64,000 bases of DNA, taken from NCBI GenBank assembly GCA_008477525.1, contig SPDT01000021.1:1-64000 (forward strand), given 5' to 3'. The position numbers and the translations under genes are program-made. The notes below the pieces were generated by a model. The model was not told where the DNA came from and ran no database searches. It was given only the letters and a program-made list of their open reading frames with translations. Of the stretch, positions 30,780 through 42,485 are shown piece after piece; position 1 is the stretch's first letter, and every line of letters begins with the position of its first letter. Origin of the DNA: Hypomyces perniciosus (Eukaryota; Ascomycota; Sordariomycetes; Hypocreales; Hypocreaceae).

Positions 30780-33700
30780 TCTAGCCTAAAAATCTTCCAG
30801 GCCAATATAGGAAAGCAGGGACAGTATTACAATACTGCCCTCTTACTAGCCTAGGAAGACAGCTTTAATATTGTGCTCATCCAGGAGCCATAGACTCGCT
30901 GGGACGCCACGTCATCCAGGAGACAGATAAAATCTCACCCTAGCTTTCAAGCATTTAACCTACTCAACAACTAAAGGGAGACCAGACCCTCCATCTTTAT
31001 ATATATTAAAAAATCACTAAATCTATTATACCAATAACTCTCGCCCCCAGGACTAGAGAATGACTGCGTCTATTAGGTAGAAGTCTGCGGCTATATTATC
31101 ACTAACGTCTACTATAGGGCCTCCTTTAATACTGCAATAGAAACTTTTAAGAGGTAGGGTTAGCCCCCCCTAAATTTAATTATAGTAGGAGACTTTAATG
31201 CATTACATTAGATATAGCAACCAGGCTAAGTCCCGGACGCTGCGGGCAATAGATTAGCTGAGTAGGCAGACAGATATAACCTAGTCCCTGCCCTAGAAGA
31301 CGCTCCCATAAAGGATTCCAGAAAGTGCATCGACTTTATCTTCTTTAACTGCCCTATATCGATAACTATTGCAAGAAACCTAGATACAGGCTCAGATCAC
31401 TATACGGTCACCACTACACTCCCGAGCCCTACTAGGCCGACGGCTGGCGTAGGAAAGAAATATATCCCTTTTGAAAGCCTATAAGAGTTTAGCCAGCTGA
31501 TGCATATATATACCTAGCTCCTCCCAGAGGTAAACACAACCAGCCTAACTAAAGAAGACCTAAACGCGGCCGCACAAGCACTCCAGAGACTCTTCGCGGA
31601 CTATATATAGTCGGCAGGCAAAAAGAGATATTAAAATGGATATAGCGCCCCCTAGTAGGATAAAGACTGCTGGACAGCCTACTTGGTTTATATTACAGCG
31701 CCCCCTAGGACTAATAAACAGATTAAAGCAAAAAAGATACTGCGTAATATAGTTAGATATAAGAAACGCAATTACTGGGATAAAATTATAGCTGAAGCCA
31801 GCCTAGGTAAAGGAATCTGGCAGGTGGCTAAGTGGCGCAAAGCTATAGACAGGTTCCAACTACCCCCCCTAGTAGATGGCGACAGGAGGATCTTAGACCC
31901 CGGGGAGCGAGCGACCTTCTTTAAAGAACGCCTGCTGCAGTGAAAGGGAGTAGAAGAAAATATCGAGAACCTATAGGAACCCCGAGTACCAGAGAACCCT
32001 TAAATACTGTAGGACGAGACAGTTATTAAGGAGGAGGCAAAGAAGGCTATAACTGGAGCGGGGAATACCGCGCTTAGCGCAGACGGTATATTGGTTGCCC
32101 TCCTTAAAAGAGCGGCCATGGACCTAGTCGCTTGCTTGATTTACGATATTGAAGTTGCCCTAAGCAGAGGGGAGGTCGCAACCCTACTTACCCTTGATAT
32201 TTCCAGGGCTTTTAATATCATTATAAAGAATAGATTAGTCCTGCGGCTTAGGCAATAAAGATGGCCTGTCTAGTTTATAAGATAGGCGGAGTCCTTTATA
32301 AGTAACAGAACCGCCTCTATCCGTAAAAGAAATAGGACTAACCTACTAGGCCTCGCCCTTAAGTGCAGAGCCCTATAGGGATCCCTTATCTCCCCTATTA
32401 TATTAATGCTCTACTTTAGCCCAATCCTTTAGCTTAGAGACTAACAATCTCGCTTTAGGTATGCTGATGATATCGCTATACTTATTACAGGCAGGTCCAC
32501 TAAAGAAACAGCTACCTTTATACAGTAAGCGCTTAATAAGACGCTAAAATAAGGAGCAGAGAGTGCAGTATCCTTTAATTACGCTAAGGCGGAATTGCTG
32601 CACTTCTACTATATAAGAGGCTAAATATATAAAGAAGGCATTATAATAGAGGGAAAACTAGTCTAGCCTAAAAAGAATATCCGGTAGCTAAAGGTTTACT
32701 TTAACTTAAAGCTCTCCTTTAAGAAATATATAAAGACGCTAGTGGGTAAAGTATATAAAGTCTTTAACTTCCTTAAGTCGCTTAATAAAACTTAAAAAGG
32801 CTTACCTTTTAAAGCTGTAGTATAAACCGCGAAGGCCTATATCTTCCCTGTCGCCTTATATAGGATAGAGGCATGGTGGCCAGGATATAAATAATAGTCG
32901 CAAGCTGACCTTACTAAACAGGTAAATACAAGAGTATCCGGCCTAATAGACAAAATAGATAAAGCCTTTAAGACTGCAGTAAAGGCAGTTTTCCTGGTTT
33001 AAAAGACTACAAGCATTCCCGTCTTATATAGAAAGTCAGGGGTCCCCTTAGCCAGCGTCGCTTTAGCCCAGGCCTAACTCAGGTATACGGCAAGATTCGC
33101 GGGACTAGATTAAGACCACCTAATCAGTTAATATATTAATAAAAAACTCCCTCCCTAACTACTATAAACTAGATTTCAGTACACCGCCGCCTTAGTTGGC
33201 AGAACTATTAGACCTACCCTTTTCGCTAAAAAGTCCCTATATATTCTCCCTAATCTTAACCTAAAAAGTATAGGCAAATTAACTGCAGTAAAGAAACACC
33301 TGGAATTAATTAATTCCCTCCCCCCTTTATTTAATTTTAGCCTACTTTAATAAATCTTAAATTAAAGGGAATATAGGTTAGGGAGCAGTCGTATACTACA
33401 GAGCAAAAGCAACTACAGATACTAAACGCTTGAACAATATAAAGGTCTATAATATAGAGGTATAGGCCGCCTTAAAGGCTATAGAGCTAGTAATTAGACG
33501 CGTAGAGGAAGACTGCACAATTTAAATAGCTTTCCTCTTTCTAGATAACTTATCAGTTATTAACGGGTTACTTAATAAGCCCCCCTTATCTATATAAGGA
33601 GTATATATATACTTCTAGAAACTAGTATAAAGTATCTTGCCCTGCAGGACCTTTATTTTATAGGTCCCAGGGTATAAGGACATTATAGGCAATAAACAGG

Positions 33701-33880
33701 CCAACTATTTGGCTAAATAAGGCGCGGCCCTCCCTACCGCGCTACAGAACTAGGCTATAATTATATATATTAGAAGATAGATTAAAGAAGAAGTTGTGGA
33801 GGTAAAGGAGCGGGATTGGCTTAGTAAGACCCCGGAGGGCTATAAATAGTAGGGACTCGGGGCCCTAGCCTCCCCCCCGG
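30780..33880 (+). pseudogene. LINE ORF2: endonuclease, reverse transcriptase, RNase H
   Basis: No frame is open for more than about 90 codons, but the domains remain legible through many TAG/TAA codons. APE endonuclease: LKIFQANIGKQGQYYNTALL (about 30790), LIIVGDFNALH (about 31180), LDTGSDHYTVTT (about 31385). The linker 31683-31943 is open and basic. Reverse transcriptase: TLDISRAFNIII (about 32190), the catalytic box FRYADDIAILIT (about 32455), and FVFLKSL-type sequence near 32770. RNase H: VPGYKDIIGNKQANYLAK (about 33665). Nearly all stops fall at former Gln codons (CAA/CAG to TAA/TAG) or Trp codons. The element cannot encode its own machinery. Confidence 0.85.
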
Positions 33881-34220
33881 AGCTTTAAGGAGGTAAGGCC
33901 ACTTTGCAGAATACAGAATAGTTAGGCCTTTCCTTTTAGATATCCCCCTAGGAGAGACCCCCCTCTCTTATTTACTTAAATTTACAGGAAGTAAGGCCTT
34001 TTAGAAATTAGTGGAGGAAGCGGACCTTTATGGTCTTCCCTTGGCGGAAATAGATTGATACTACCTAGATTAACCCTCTTTCCTTTATAAATTAAAATTT
34101 AGCAAATAGTAGCGTAAGCCGCCGGCTCTTGACGTCCTATTGCCTATAAGGGATTTATATAACTAGTTTACTTAGTGGACGTAAATAATAAAACAAACAA
34201 ACAAACAAACAAACAAACAA

Positions 34221-34449
34221 TGATAATTTAGCTTGGTAGAGATAGCGCCTATGTCCTAAGAGAGAAAACACGCTGCGCTAGTTTTTCCTGCTCGTGGAGA
34301 TTCGCCTGTACCAAAGGGAAGAAGCTCAGAGACTAATACCGTGACCTCGCTACTACTAAGTTGGCTATCTATAGCACGGCGCCAGTATACCCACAGCGTA
34401 TAACCAGCTACCTATCTTATCTAAACCCTATCACTCTCGTTATTGTACT
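34221..34449. other. Intergenic, no gene
   Basis: Ordinary-composition DNA separates the LINE tail from the stop codon of the convergent WSC gene. It probably includes that gene's 3' UTR. No polyadenylation signal was firmly identified. Confidence 0.4.
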
Positions 34450-37187
34450 CTACGGTCCGACAGACGCGAAAACGGGCGTCTTGGTCAGAAAAACCGTAAA
34501 GGTTGATCGTGTAGGTGTGGCTGACTGAGACGGCCCTTCCGTTTTGCGGGTACAAGCCTGTCTTTTATGCGGCGAATTTTGTTCATCCTGCTGCCAAGGT
34601 AGAGCTTGCCATGACCCGGTCTCTGGACTGGGATCATTTTCGAACCAGAGGTTATAAGCGGCATATTGAGTTGCATCGCAGCTATCATCATTATCATACT
34701 GAAACAAAACTTTCCCAGAAGCTGTATTTAAGAAAGAGTTCATGTCGAATTTGATTTGATATGAAATGATAGTTTGTGGGGCGCCTGGTAGTATTTGTCC
34801 CAGTGTTTCTGATAGTTGGTCAATCCTTTCGCCGTATTCCAGGTCTTCATTACCTGATCGAGACTTGGGCGTGAAAATAAAGATCTTCGGTCTTGATTCA
34901 TTCTGGAACCAAGCATCCTCCTGATCAGGAGATGCAAGTGCCCATAGACTAGGCAATTGACCAGAGTCATCGCCGTTAACTAGTCCATTGAGGACATCGT
35001 CTTGGAAGTTGTCTCGGCTTTGGAAAGATGGAGCTTCGAAGAAATGCGCAAAATAAATAGCGAATGCTGATACCACTATAACTGCAGTACAACCATATAG
35101 CCCAGTAACCGCAAGGCTAAATGGCTGATTTAGGAGTTGTTTTGCAACTGCTGATGACATTCCTTTTCCCCTAGTTGAATATCGATGCGGTACTTGTTCT
35201 GCGGATCCAATCTCGTTTAAAACAAATGTATCCATTTGTGCTGGGCTGTTTCCATCTGGTTCAGGAAGCTGCCGCTTGACTTGTGCATTGGAAGGAATTG
35301 CTCGTCCAGCAGGCTGTGGTGTTGGCAAACATCCGAAACCATCGCATGGTCCATCAGCTGAGCAAAGCTGAGGGGCCGTTGAGGTAGAAGTAGTGCTTGT
35401 TGTCGCTGAGACTGTTGTAGGTGAGACTGTTGTGATAACTGTTATCGGATGGGATTGCGATGGTGGTGGCTGACTGGTGCTGCCTGAAGGATGCAGATGA
35501 AGGAATATCATGGCTAGGAGCGCAACTGAATGGGGAGGAATATAGTTAGTCCCTTGTTCATCTTATATATCGTCAAGAGACCAATATATACTTACACACG
35601 CCTTGACCAACTGCTATAGCCGCAAGAGTAGTACCGCTAATTATTCCAATGGCGTTATTCTATAAGAGTAATAGTTAGTTGCAAATTACAGGATATAATA
35701 TTGCGGGCAGCTTACCGCTATGCCTGAAACTTGCAAGTCCCTGGCGGTATTCAAAAGCGGCGTGGTTGAGTCGGCAATAGACTGTAGATCCTCTTCTATT
35801 GCACTTTGCATATTTCTAATAGGGTCAAGGGGAATATCAAAAGCTTGCTGTGCATTTTGAAGAGTAGGCGCATCAATAAAAGGGTTATCTTGGCCTGGCC
35901 GTATAACATCTCTGCTGGCTGCGCGAGTGTAAATCACACCTCCATTCTCTGCTGCGCTCTCTATATGCGAGGTTAGGGACGAAACTGTAAGGAAAGATTA
36001 GATGGGCAAGAACATACCCAATAAAAGCCGTAGTGCAGGATACTGTCTTTCGATGTCCGTTAATTCATCACCAAGCTCTGTAAGGGTTATGGTTTGGCTT
36101 TGCCTCCTGGAGGACCACCGCTTCTTGCTATTGCCATTCTGCTGATCTACCCACCGCTGAATAAGATTTTTGTATTGGACGGTAAGTTTCTGCAGCTCAA
36201 ATAGGGTGTTATTGTATTGGAGTAAGGCATCTGTGAGTTCATTTAAGGTTGGGTCGCTCCATGTTATATCCTCATAGACCTGCAGCCTGTTGTCTTCGCC
36301 GCAAAGCTCATTAGGCGCGCCGGCGCAAACAGTACTGCAGTCGCTATCTGAAGCCTTATTGTTAGTGTGGAGGGTATTTCCAAAATAGCATTGCGAGCCG
36401 ACTTCAACGCCGGCATAGCGCAGGTTTTGTTGCTTCGCTATTGCCACACATTTCTCAACTGCCATGCCCGTTGAACTTGCATTGGTACTGTTGCCAATGA
36501 CCAACGCACGTGAACCGGCAGTATCTACGAAGCATCCTGTATACTTGAAGTTTCCATCCTGTTGTACGATGGTAGGCTTGACAGGAACACCCGATGAGGT
36601 TGTTACAGGTTGTTCTGATGTTGTTGTTGCTGTCGCCTTTGTTGTTGTTGTTTGTTGTATCGGCGTAGACTGAGGGGTACCACTGGCGGCACATGTAGAT
36701 GCTCCAGTTATGCAAGTCTCGCTGCCAGAACAGGCAAGGCATAAGTCGCCAATAGCACAGAGGGTAGCAGGGTTATCGCAGCACACTGTACCAGGCTGAT
36801 AACAGTTGCCATGGCTAGAGAGAAATTAGTGATAAGAGAAAGTGAACATACTTAGGAATAGTTCAGTTAGACGCACCAGCAAACACCGCCATTTTGGCAC
36901 TCTACTGCTTCGAATGTGCTTGGATTGAGTGCACACCAAGTCTGGCCTTCCGGTGCGCATGCAAGAGTGCCCTCGAACGCAACACAAACTTCTCCCGCAG
37001 GGCAGGTCGCTTCGCAACTCTGAGATTTACAGAGCCAGCCGTCCGGGCAGGAAGGGTCTTCAGATATGCCTCGCTTAGGCACGATATTGCTGATTTTAGG
37101 CGCAGCTGCGGCCAAGCAGACAGTCCACAGCAGGAGGAAAATTCCTGCTCGAATAAGTTGGTAAGGGTTAGGTATAAGGGCAGCCAT
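34450..37187 (-). CDS. WSC-domain membrane/secreted protein, five exons
   Basis: Exons on the minus strand are 37187-36877, 36814-36018, 35984-35716, 35659-35596 and 35525-34450. They sum to 2517 nt with consistent phases, giving 838 residues. Donors are GTGCGT, GTATGT, GTAAGC and GTAAG; the second intron would be only 33 bp. Residues 1-29 are a signal peptide (LIRAGIFLLLWTVCLAAAAP). A Cys-rich region follows (about 45-145), then a Thr/Ser linker and a WSC domain at about 194-285 (KYTGCFVD..YAGVEVGSQCYFG..LCGEDNRLQVY). WSC domains bind cell-wall glycans. A hydrophobic segment at about 462-488 looks like a membrane span. The C-terminal 210 residues contain YGCTAVIVVSAFAIYFAHFF (about 624) and a conserved-looking WYED-like region; I recall this type of domain from other secreted fungal proteins without known function. 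Likely a surface protein. It is the only clearly intact host gene between 13 and 46 kb. Confidence 0.85.
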
Positions 37188-37251
37188 TTCAATTAGCTGT
37201 GAGGTAGTTTAGGAAACCTTCTATTAAGCCGGCTTCTGCGCTCAGCCTTGC

Positions 37252-37264
37252 ATATATATATTAA
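37252..37264 (-). promoter_or_regulatory. TATA-like element of the WSC gene
   Basis: On the minus strand TAATATATATATGC lies 65-77 bp upstream of the ATG at 37187, a normal position for a fungal TATA element. Confidence 0.45.
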
Positions 37265-37377
37265 CCAGTTACCAACTAATATGTAACCTAGAAACTCTCT
37301 AGCTTATGGTCTCCTCCTAGTGTTATTCCAACTCCTATTCTTTAAGTGGACCGCTTACCCTCATTTCTCTCAACTCT

Positions 37378-37560
37378 TCCCTGTAAAAATTCTCCCACGC
37401 TAGCAGCTATTATAGCTCGTTAACGTGCGGGGTAATTTTTGCAGGCCTACTGGCCTGTCTTACCGGATAAAGACCTTGGCTAGCTCCTACCGACCTATTG
37501 CCTGGGATTTGTATAACTAGCTTACTTATAGTCGTTAATATTAAAACAAAACAAAAACCC
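37378..37560 (+). mobile_element. LINE-derived non-autonomous element, internally deleted copy
   Basis: It begins CTGTAAAAATTCTCCCACGC, like the reverse of the end near 43265. It jumps from GGCCTACTGGCCTGTCT to GGATAAAGACCTTGGC and ends TTATAGTCGTTAATATTAAA followed by AC-rich tail sequence. Compared with the minus-strand copy at 42486-43268, about 550 bp of the middle are missing. Confidence 0.7.
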
Positions 37561-38870
37561 TCATTTCTCTATACTATATACCACAAGGATCTCAACGGTT
37601 AAATAGATACAAGGCCTATATTGCTTTTATCTAATTAGCTAGTTAATATAAAGTTACTCTATATAGTAATGTATATAGAAAGTAACTTATAGTAAGATTA
37701 CTATAATAATACTACTCCACTCCTTAAATAGCTTAATAACCTAGGTTAAACAATACTAATTTTAATAGCTATTTAGACAGCAATTTAAATAAAATGGTGT
37801 CTTTTAGGATCTTTAAAGACCCTAAGCCGCTCCTACAGCTACCTTTAGCACCTGCAATCGCGTTAAAAGCGCTATCGTCTCGATTATAAAGGCGGAATTC
37901 GACGCATTGGGATTCTAAACAGCCTAACTAGTGACAAAGTGACCTGGAATATAGGCACTAGGCCTTAGCTAAAATGCCGTAAGCATTAAGGCGCACTAAC
38001 TAGCGCTATTGGCTGACATATAAGGGATATATAAGGCGATATCGGTGTTTATAGCGTTTTCCTTTCCTTTCCCCACCTTTAGCTGTATGTATATATACTT
38101 GGCGGGTTAACTATGTAAGCCGGGCCGAGTAAATACTATTACGGCACACTTTCTTTTTATAAAATCAAGGTTCATTTCCTATGTCTCTATACTTTACGGA
38201 GTATATACTCCGTAGCTATGCCACGCCCTATGACAGGAGCAATTACACGAGCCGTTGGTGGGTCCTCTGGAAACCAACTAAGTCAGACCACCTATTTTCC
38301 TACTACCCCTAGTTTCCTACTACCTTTATCATTCCAATTTAACACTAATACCCTAATAACGCAACTATATTCTTTTATGCCTTTCTATTTTTAATAAAAA
38401 TATATCTATTATTATATTGTCTAAATATATAGAAAAAAAGCATTTAAAACCTAATTAAAGAGATTAATAATAGATTAAGTTAGAGAAAAGTTTAATAAGA
38501 CTAGGGAATTTTATAAAAAATACGTTAGGACTAATTAAATAGTGCTATACCTTAGAAAGTTGCTTATAAATCTTAGTAAAGGCTTATTGAGTAATAGGAA
38601 AATTATCTCTGCTAATAGGTTTTAGACTAAGCTACTTTAAAATGTTTTTTTAATTTATTAATAGTTCAAAGTTTTTATAATAAGAATAGTTAAAGGTAAG
38701 AGTAATATAAAACTATTTAATATATATTAAGTTTATAGGTATTTATATTATAACTTGACAATTAAAATTATAAAAAGCGGGTTAAGAGATTTAATATAAA
38801 TTAATAAATGCTTTAATTAAAAGAATATAGAGATTTTTTAAGCTTTTAAAGCTATATATAGTTTAAGAAG
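37561..38870. repeat. Degraded repeats, no gene
   Basis: Mixed RIP-like DNA. 37980-38160 shares CTTGGCGGGTTAACTAAG-like sequence with 17230. A perfect 20-bp palindrome (TACGGAGTATATACTCCGTA) lies at 38195-38214. 38340-38870 is AT-rich with no open frames. Confidence 0.45.
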
Positions 38871-38989
38871 CAGCGGAGACACAATTAGAGCGACTTAGTG
38901 ACGAGACCATCAGAATGGCGGCAGGCCTATTGGGTTGGGGGGGCTTTAGCGGATAGAGAAAGGCATAGTAGGTAAGGGGATTGGAAGGC

Positions 38990-39346
38990 AAGCGTTGGAA
39001 CGCTCAATTTGATGATGAAAGGAGATCAGATCACCATTACAGAGGATGTAGTGAAGGCTGCAGCAGGAAATTGGGAGAGTGGTAGGGAGCAGAGAATTCG
39101 GAGAATGGCAAGGAAGTGATGGCATTACTCCTCAACCGAAAAGGAGACACGATTATAATCACAGAGAATGTGATAAAGGCTGCAGCAGGAAATCGGGGGA
39201 ATGGCAAGGAAGTGATGGCATTACTCCTTGACCGACGAGGAGATACGATTACTATTACAGAGAAGGTCCAAATTCCTGCCTCTTGCCGCAGCGATCATGT
39301 CACACAACAGCGATCAATTGGTAGCGGGCGACGAGCACAAAGATAG
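38990..39346 (+). pseudogene. NLR-type tandem repeat relic
   Basis: Two to three ~99-bp units encode VIKAAAGNRGNGKEVMALLL followed by DRRGDTITITE. I know this 33-residue pattern (AAAGNxxNGKEVMxLLLDRRGDxITITEEVV) from the C-terminal repeat arrays of fungal NACHT/NB-ARC (NLR-like) proteins, which act in self/non-self recognition. Units shift frame relative to each other: 39004-39075 reads in one frame, 39116-39290 in another. There is no NACHT domain and no start. It is therefore a detached piece of a repeat array, bounded on the right by a LINE fragment and on the left by RIP DNA. Confidence 0.6.
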
Positions 39347-39454
39347 CTCTGGAATCAAGCAATTGAAGAATCTTGTTTCTAATTAAATAAGCGAACTAAC
39401 TGCTGTTTGAATACACAAAGGTCGGCGGCGATAATATATTAGGGCCGACACACG

Positions 39455-40230
39455 TTATTTTTATTTTTATTACTATTTACGACCACTCTGTATCTAGGTA
39501 CAACAGCCTCGTCTAGGCAACAGGTCGGTAGGAGCCAGAGGTCTAGACCCTGTTCGCTACGTTTCGCTGGATAAAGGAAAGGTTTTGGTGTATTCTCAGC
39601 CTATATCTTATATAGAGTAGAGGGGGGCCGTATAGGTTCACCTCCTCCACCAGCTTCTGGAAGGCCTCGCTTCCCTTAGGTCCTAGTAGGCATATAACTG
39701 GTCTCTCGCCTCTCGGTGTTTCGGGGAGGAAGCTCCTCGTTATGCGGCATTCGGTAAAGTGCCCTGGCTCCTTGGGGGAGCCGCATCTGCAATAGGATTG
39801 CGTATCGTGGCCAAAACGGTCATGGTAGCTTTAGAAGTCCCCATGACCAGATCTCTCTACTAGCAGCCTGTATAGAATAGGTCAGGGGAGTCTCGGTTCC
39901 AGGGGGTTTATAAGTGCTTTTAGGTCCTGCGGTTAATAGCTTTCCGGGGCGTTTACCTCCCAGTATTACTCCTAGAGGGTGGCTCTTTCCGCTTTTGCCT
40001 AGCGTTTAATATATGCTAGAGTGCTCAAGCTTTAAGGAGGGAGGTTAAGGGCTGTGCCTTCTTTCGCTAGTTCATCCGCCATTTCATTGCCTCGTATATC
40101 CTTATAACCAGACACCCAGGAAACGTACACCTTGCAGGGGTGTATCTCTTCGGCTATGCGTTGGAACCGCGTGAATTCTTCTTGTGACAAGGTTGGGGCT
40201 TCGCCCAGCCGACACACGTTAAGGGATAAC
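39455..40230 (-). pseudogene. 3' part of a Tad1-like LINE (RNase H and 3' UTR)
   Basis: On the minus strand, 40217-40032 encodes TLSQEEFTRFQRIAEEIHP, then VYVSWVSGYKDIRGNEMADE and LAKEGTAL, the C-terminal half of a LINE RNase H (the GNExAD motif is visible). The 3' UTR lies at 39455-39620, with CAGCGAAACGTAGCGAAC and the AT-rich tail reading TATTTTTATT on the plus strand. It is closely related to the RIP-mutated copy at 17845-18165 but much less mutated. The rest of the element is missing. Confidence 0.75.
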
Positions 40231-40520
40231 TGAAGGGATAACTGAGATCTGTCGCAACAATGTCACTCATTCCGTTGAACAGGTAGTTCAGGTGAATGTT
40301 GTGTGTTAACAGCTGGCTAATATCTATGTTAGGGAGGAGGGACCTCGTCGGTCTATTTACAATATATCTCTAGTGTGTAAAGACAAAGAGTTTTACTTTT
40401 AGAGGGAGGGAGCAATGAATAGATATATTGTTATGCAAAGTCGTGTATAACATGAATAGATAGGTAACACTTGTGAATCGTGAGCTTTGTTTAGGTTTCG
40501 GTGCTACAACTAGCACCTTG
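40231..40520 (+). repeat. LTR-like remnant
   Basis: GTGTTAACAGCTGGCTAATA at about 40301 matches GTGTTAACAGCTGGCTAGTA at 13833 in the truncated LTR there, and the stretch after it is similarly spaced. No clear ends are visible, so it is a weak assignment. Confidence 0.3.
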
Positions 40521-41842
40521 GTAGAGAAGAGCTATTCTAGACCTCAACTAAATTTATGATATTGCCTAATGCAAAATGCACCAAAAAGCAACCTACTTGC
40601 CGCAAATATATAGAAAATCCGCAATCATTTCGTCAGACCTCTATTATTACCATTTTTACTAGAACCATAATCTTAACCCTTTGTACTGAAGCTATATAGG
40701 CTGCAGCTGCTATAGTGGTAATTCTGTCGCTCTGCCATTTATATATCTCCTTTACCCTAAACAGCAGTAAATGTCCAAAACACAACCTTGTTAGCACAAC
40801 TCTCTCCTATAAAATTTTTCCTGCACTAGCAGCTGTTAGTAGCTTATTAGTGCAGGAGCTTTTACAGGCCACAGGAAGCAGCGCAACAGCTGTTAGGCTA
40901 TCGCCAGCCTAACAGTTAAAAAAAAATGCAGCAAAGGCATATTTAGAGAGTTAGCCTTGCGCTGCGTTGCCTGCTTTAAACCGCTGGATCTAAAGACTAA
41001 ATAGCCTCAGGACTAGGCCGCTTTAGATATCAAATACTGACAGGATCTACAGCAGGTTAGGGCTTTGCTGCTTCTATTAATGTCTGAAAAACAGCACCCA
41101 CCAGTCGCAAATGTTTTTCTCCCACTTAAAGAGGCTGACCCCTCTTTTTTAAGGGTTTTCCTACTTACTGCAACCGCTATTATACAGATCCTAGTTATAA
41201 GGGGATTTTAAAGGGTTATAGAGTATATAATTTGGGGTAAGGTTATAAAAGGAATTATTAGCTGGAAAAATCCTGGTTTTTCCAAGTATATATTTATATC
41301 TGTAAAGACACTTAATATAGGCTCTGGCCTATACTGCAGCTTTTACTGCGCCCTTTAACCCGCTAATGGGAGTTGGGCTCGATAACTTTGCCCTTAAGGC
41401 TATAAAATCCTAGATCGTGGTTAGATATTAGCCTAGGACGTCCTTTTGCCTTACTGGGATTGGTGGCCTTTGCCATAGGACGTTAATGGGATCTCATTAT
41501 CAATAACCTTGTTAGCATGCGCTCTTGTATCTCGCTGACTAGCATGAAGCTAGAGATTAATGGGTGCCCTTGGGGCGATAAAATGCTATATGGGAAAAGA
41601 AGGATAGCTGAGGAATATACGGCATTTATAGCCCGGGGAGCCCGGGCAGGTAGATTCGCTGTTTTAATGTAACTACTCTATTCCTAGCATAGCACGTCCT
41701 TTTGCCCTAACGGGATTGGCGGCCTCTGTGCCGTAGGACGTTAATTGCAAACAACAACAACCACCTTGTTAGCTAGGTGCTGTATTGAAAGGCTAAAATG
41801 CTTATTTGCCTCCTATAATCCACCCGTCAAGCAGCCCTCTAG
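40521..41842. other. Repeat-derived DNA with two 55-bp units, no gene
   Basis: Contains a partial copy of the LINE-derivative terminus (40797-40860, CTCTCCTATAAAATTTTTCC) and two copies of the ACGTCCT...AGGACGT unit at about 41434-41490 and 41693-41750, about 259 bp apart. Both units are followed by CCTTGTTAGC at a similar distance, so a larger ~260 bp duplication is possible. No open frame of interest. Confidence 0.4.
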
Positions 41843-42185
41843 TGTAACGATCCGGGTTGGTTCTCAAGGGATAAACCAAGGTTTGTGGGTTTATGTTAAC
41901 AGAGAGGTCAGGGATGCATACTAAGCAGGGTAACGTAGTCACTATTCTGTAGAACTGGTGGGTTCAGGTAAATAATTGTGTTAACGACTATTTAAGTAAC
42001 TATACTAAATAAATGATAGGCCAGTCGTATATATATAAAGGAAATCTATATGTGATCACTAATGTTCCAGTGAGCATTACTGCGATCACTCTTAGCGCAG
42101 TGATCACTTCCTGATGATTGGTCGGTACAATCGATATTCTCCCGTGTCCCCGTGACCAGGTCTTCGACATAGTCGGGTCGTGACA
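41843..42185 (+). repeat. Solo LTR, TGTGACGATCC family
   Basis: It starts TGTAACGATCCGGGTTGG and ends GGTCGGGTCGTGACA. It shares CAGAGAGGTCAGGGATGCAT and the TGATCAC motif cluster with the copy at 51445-51852. It is about 65 bp shorter, lacking one group of TGATCAC motifs. The flanks (TCTAG left, GTACA right) do not match each other. Confidence 0.85.
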
Positions 42186-42485
42186 GTACAGACTAGGCTA
42201 GATTGCACCAATTTACAATAGTTTAGAATTCTATATAAATGTCTTAACTACATTAAAGTAATATATAAAAATATAAATAGTTTACTTGGCCTTTAACCTT
42301 AATACTAAATATTTTATTTTAATCCTTCCTTTTATATTTATATAGCTATATTGTTACAAAATGCTAGGGTTGGGATTAATCATTATATAGTGGGTTATAG
42401 TGGAAAATACAGTATTATTATTATTGTATTTCTTAACAGAAAGATTCTGTTATTTTTAAGAAATTTTTTTAAATAAGTCAACTAA
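42186..42485. other. AT-rich interval, no gene
   Basis: RIP-like composition. Contains GTGGGTTATAGTGG, the reverse of the CCACTATAACCC-type motif seen in AT islands at 50840 and 62545. Confidence 0.35.

Larger units (their letters stand above)
29860..34220 (+). mobile_element. Tad1-like non-LTR retrotransposon, RIP-degraded
   Basis: A 4.4 kb LINE in the order ORF1 (zinc knuckles), endonuclease, reverse transcriptase, RNase H and a short 3' UTR. It ends in an (AAAC)n tail at 34187-34220. The last ~50 bp before the tail (CCTATTGCC, GGGATTTATATAACTAG, TTTACTTAG) recur at 37500-37560 and, reversed, at 42486-42560. The 5' end abuts the Helitron. Target-site duplications were not found. Confidence 0.85.

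Noticed and set aside
34515..34754. Plus-strand frame in the WSC gene region
   Set aside because: It is antisense to the last exon of the five-exon minus-strand gene.
38195..38214. Perfect 20-bp palindrome TACGGAGTATATACTCCGTA as an operator
   Set aside because: It lies in gene-free repeat DNA, and TACGGAGTA-like words occur at several other unrelated places in the window.
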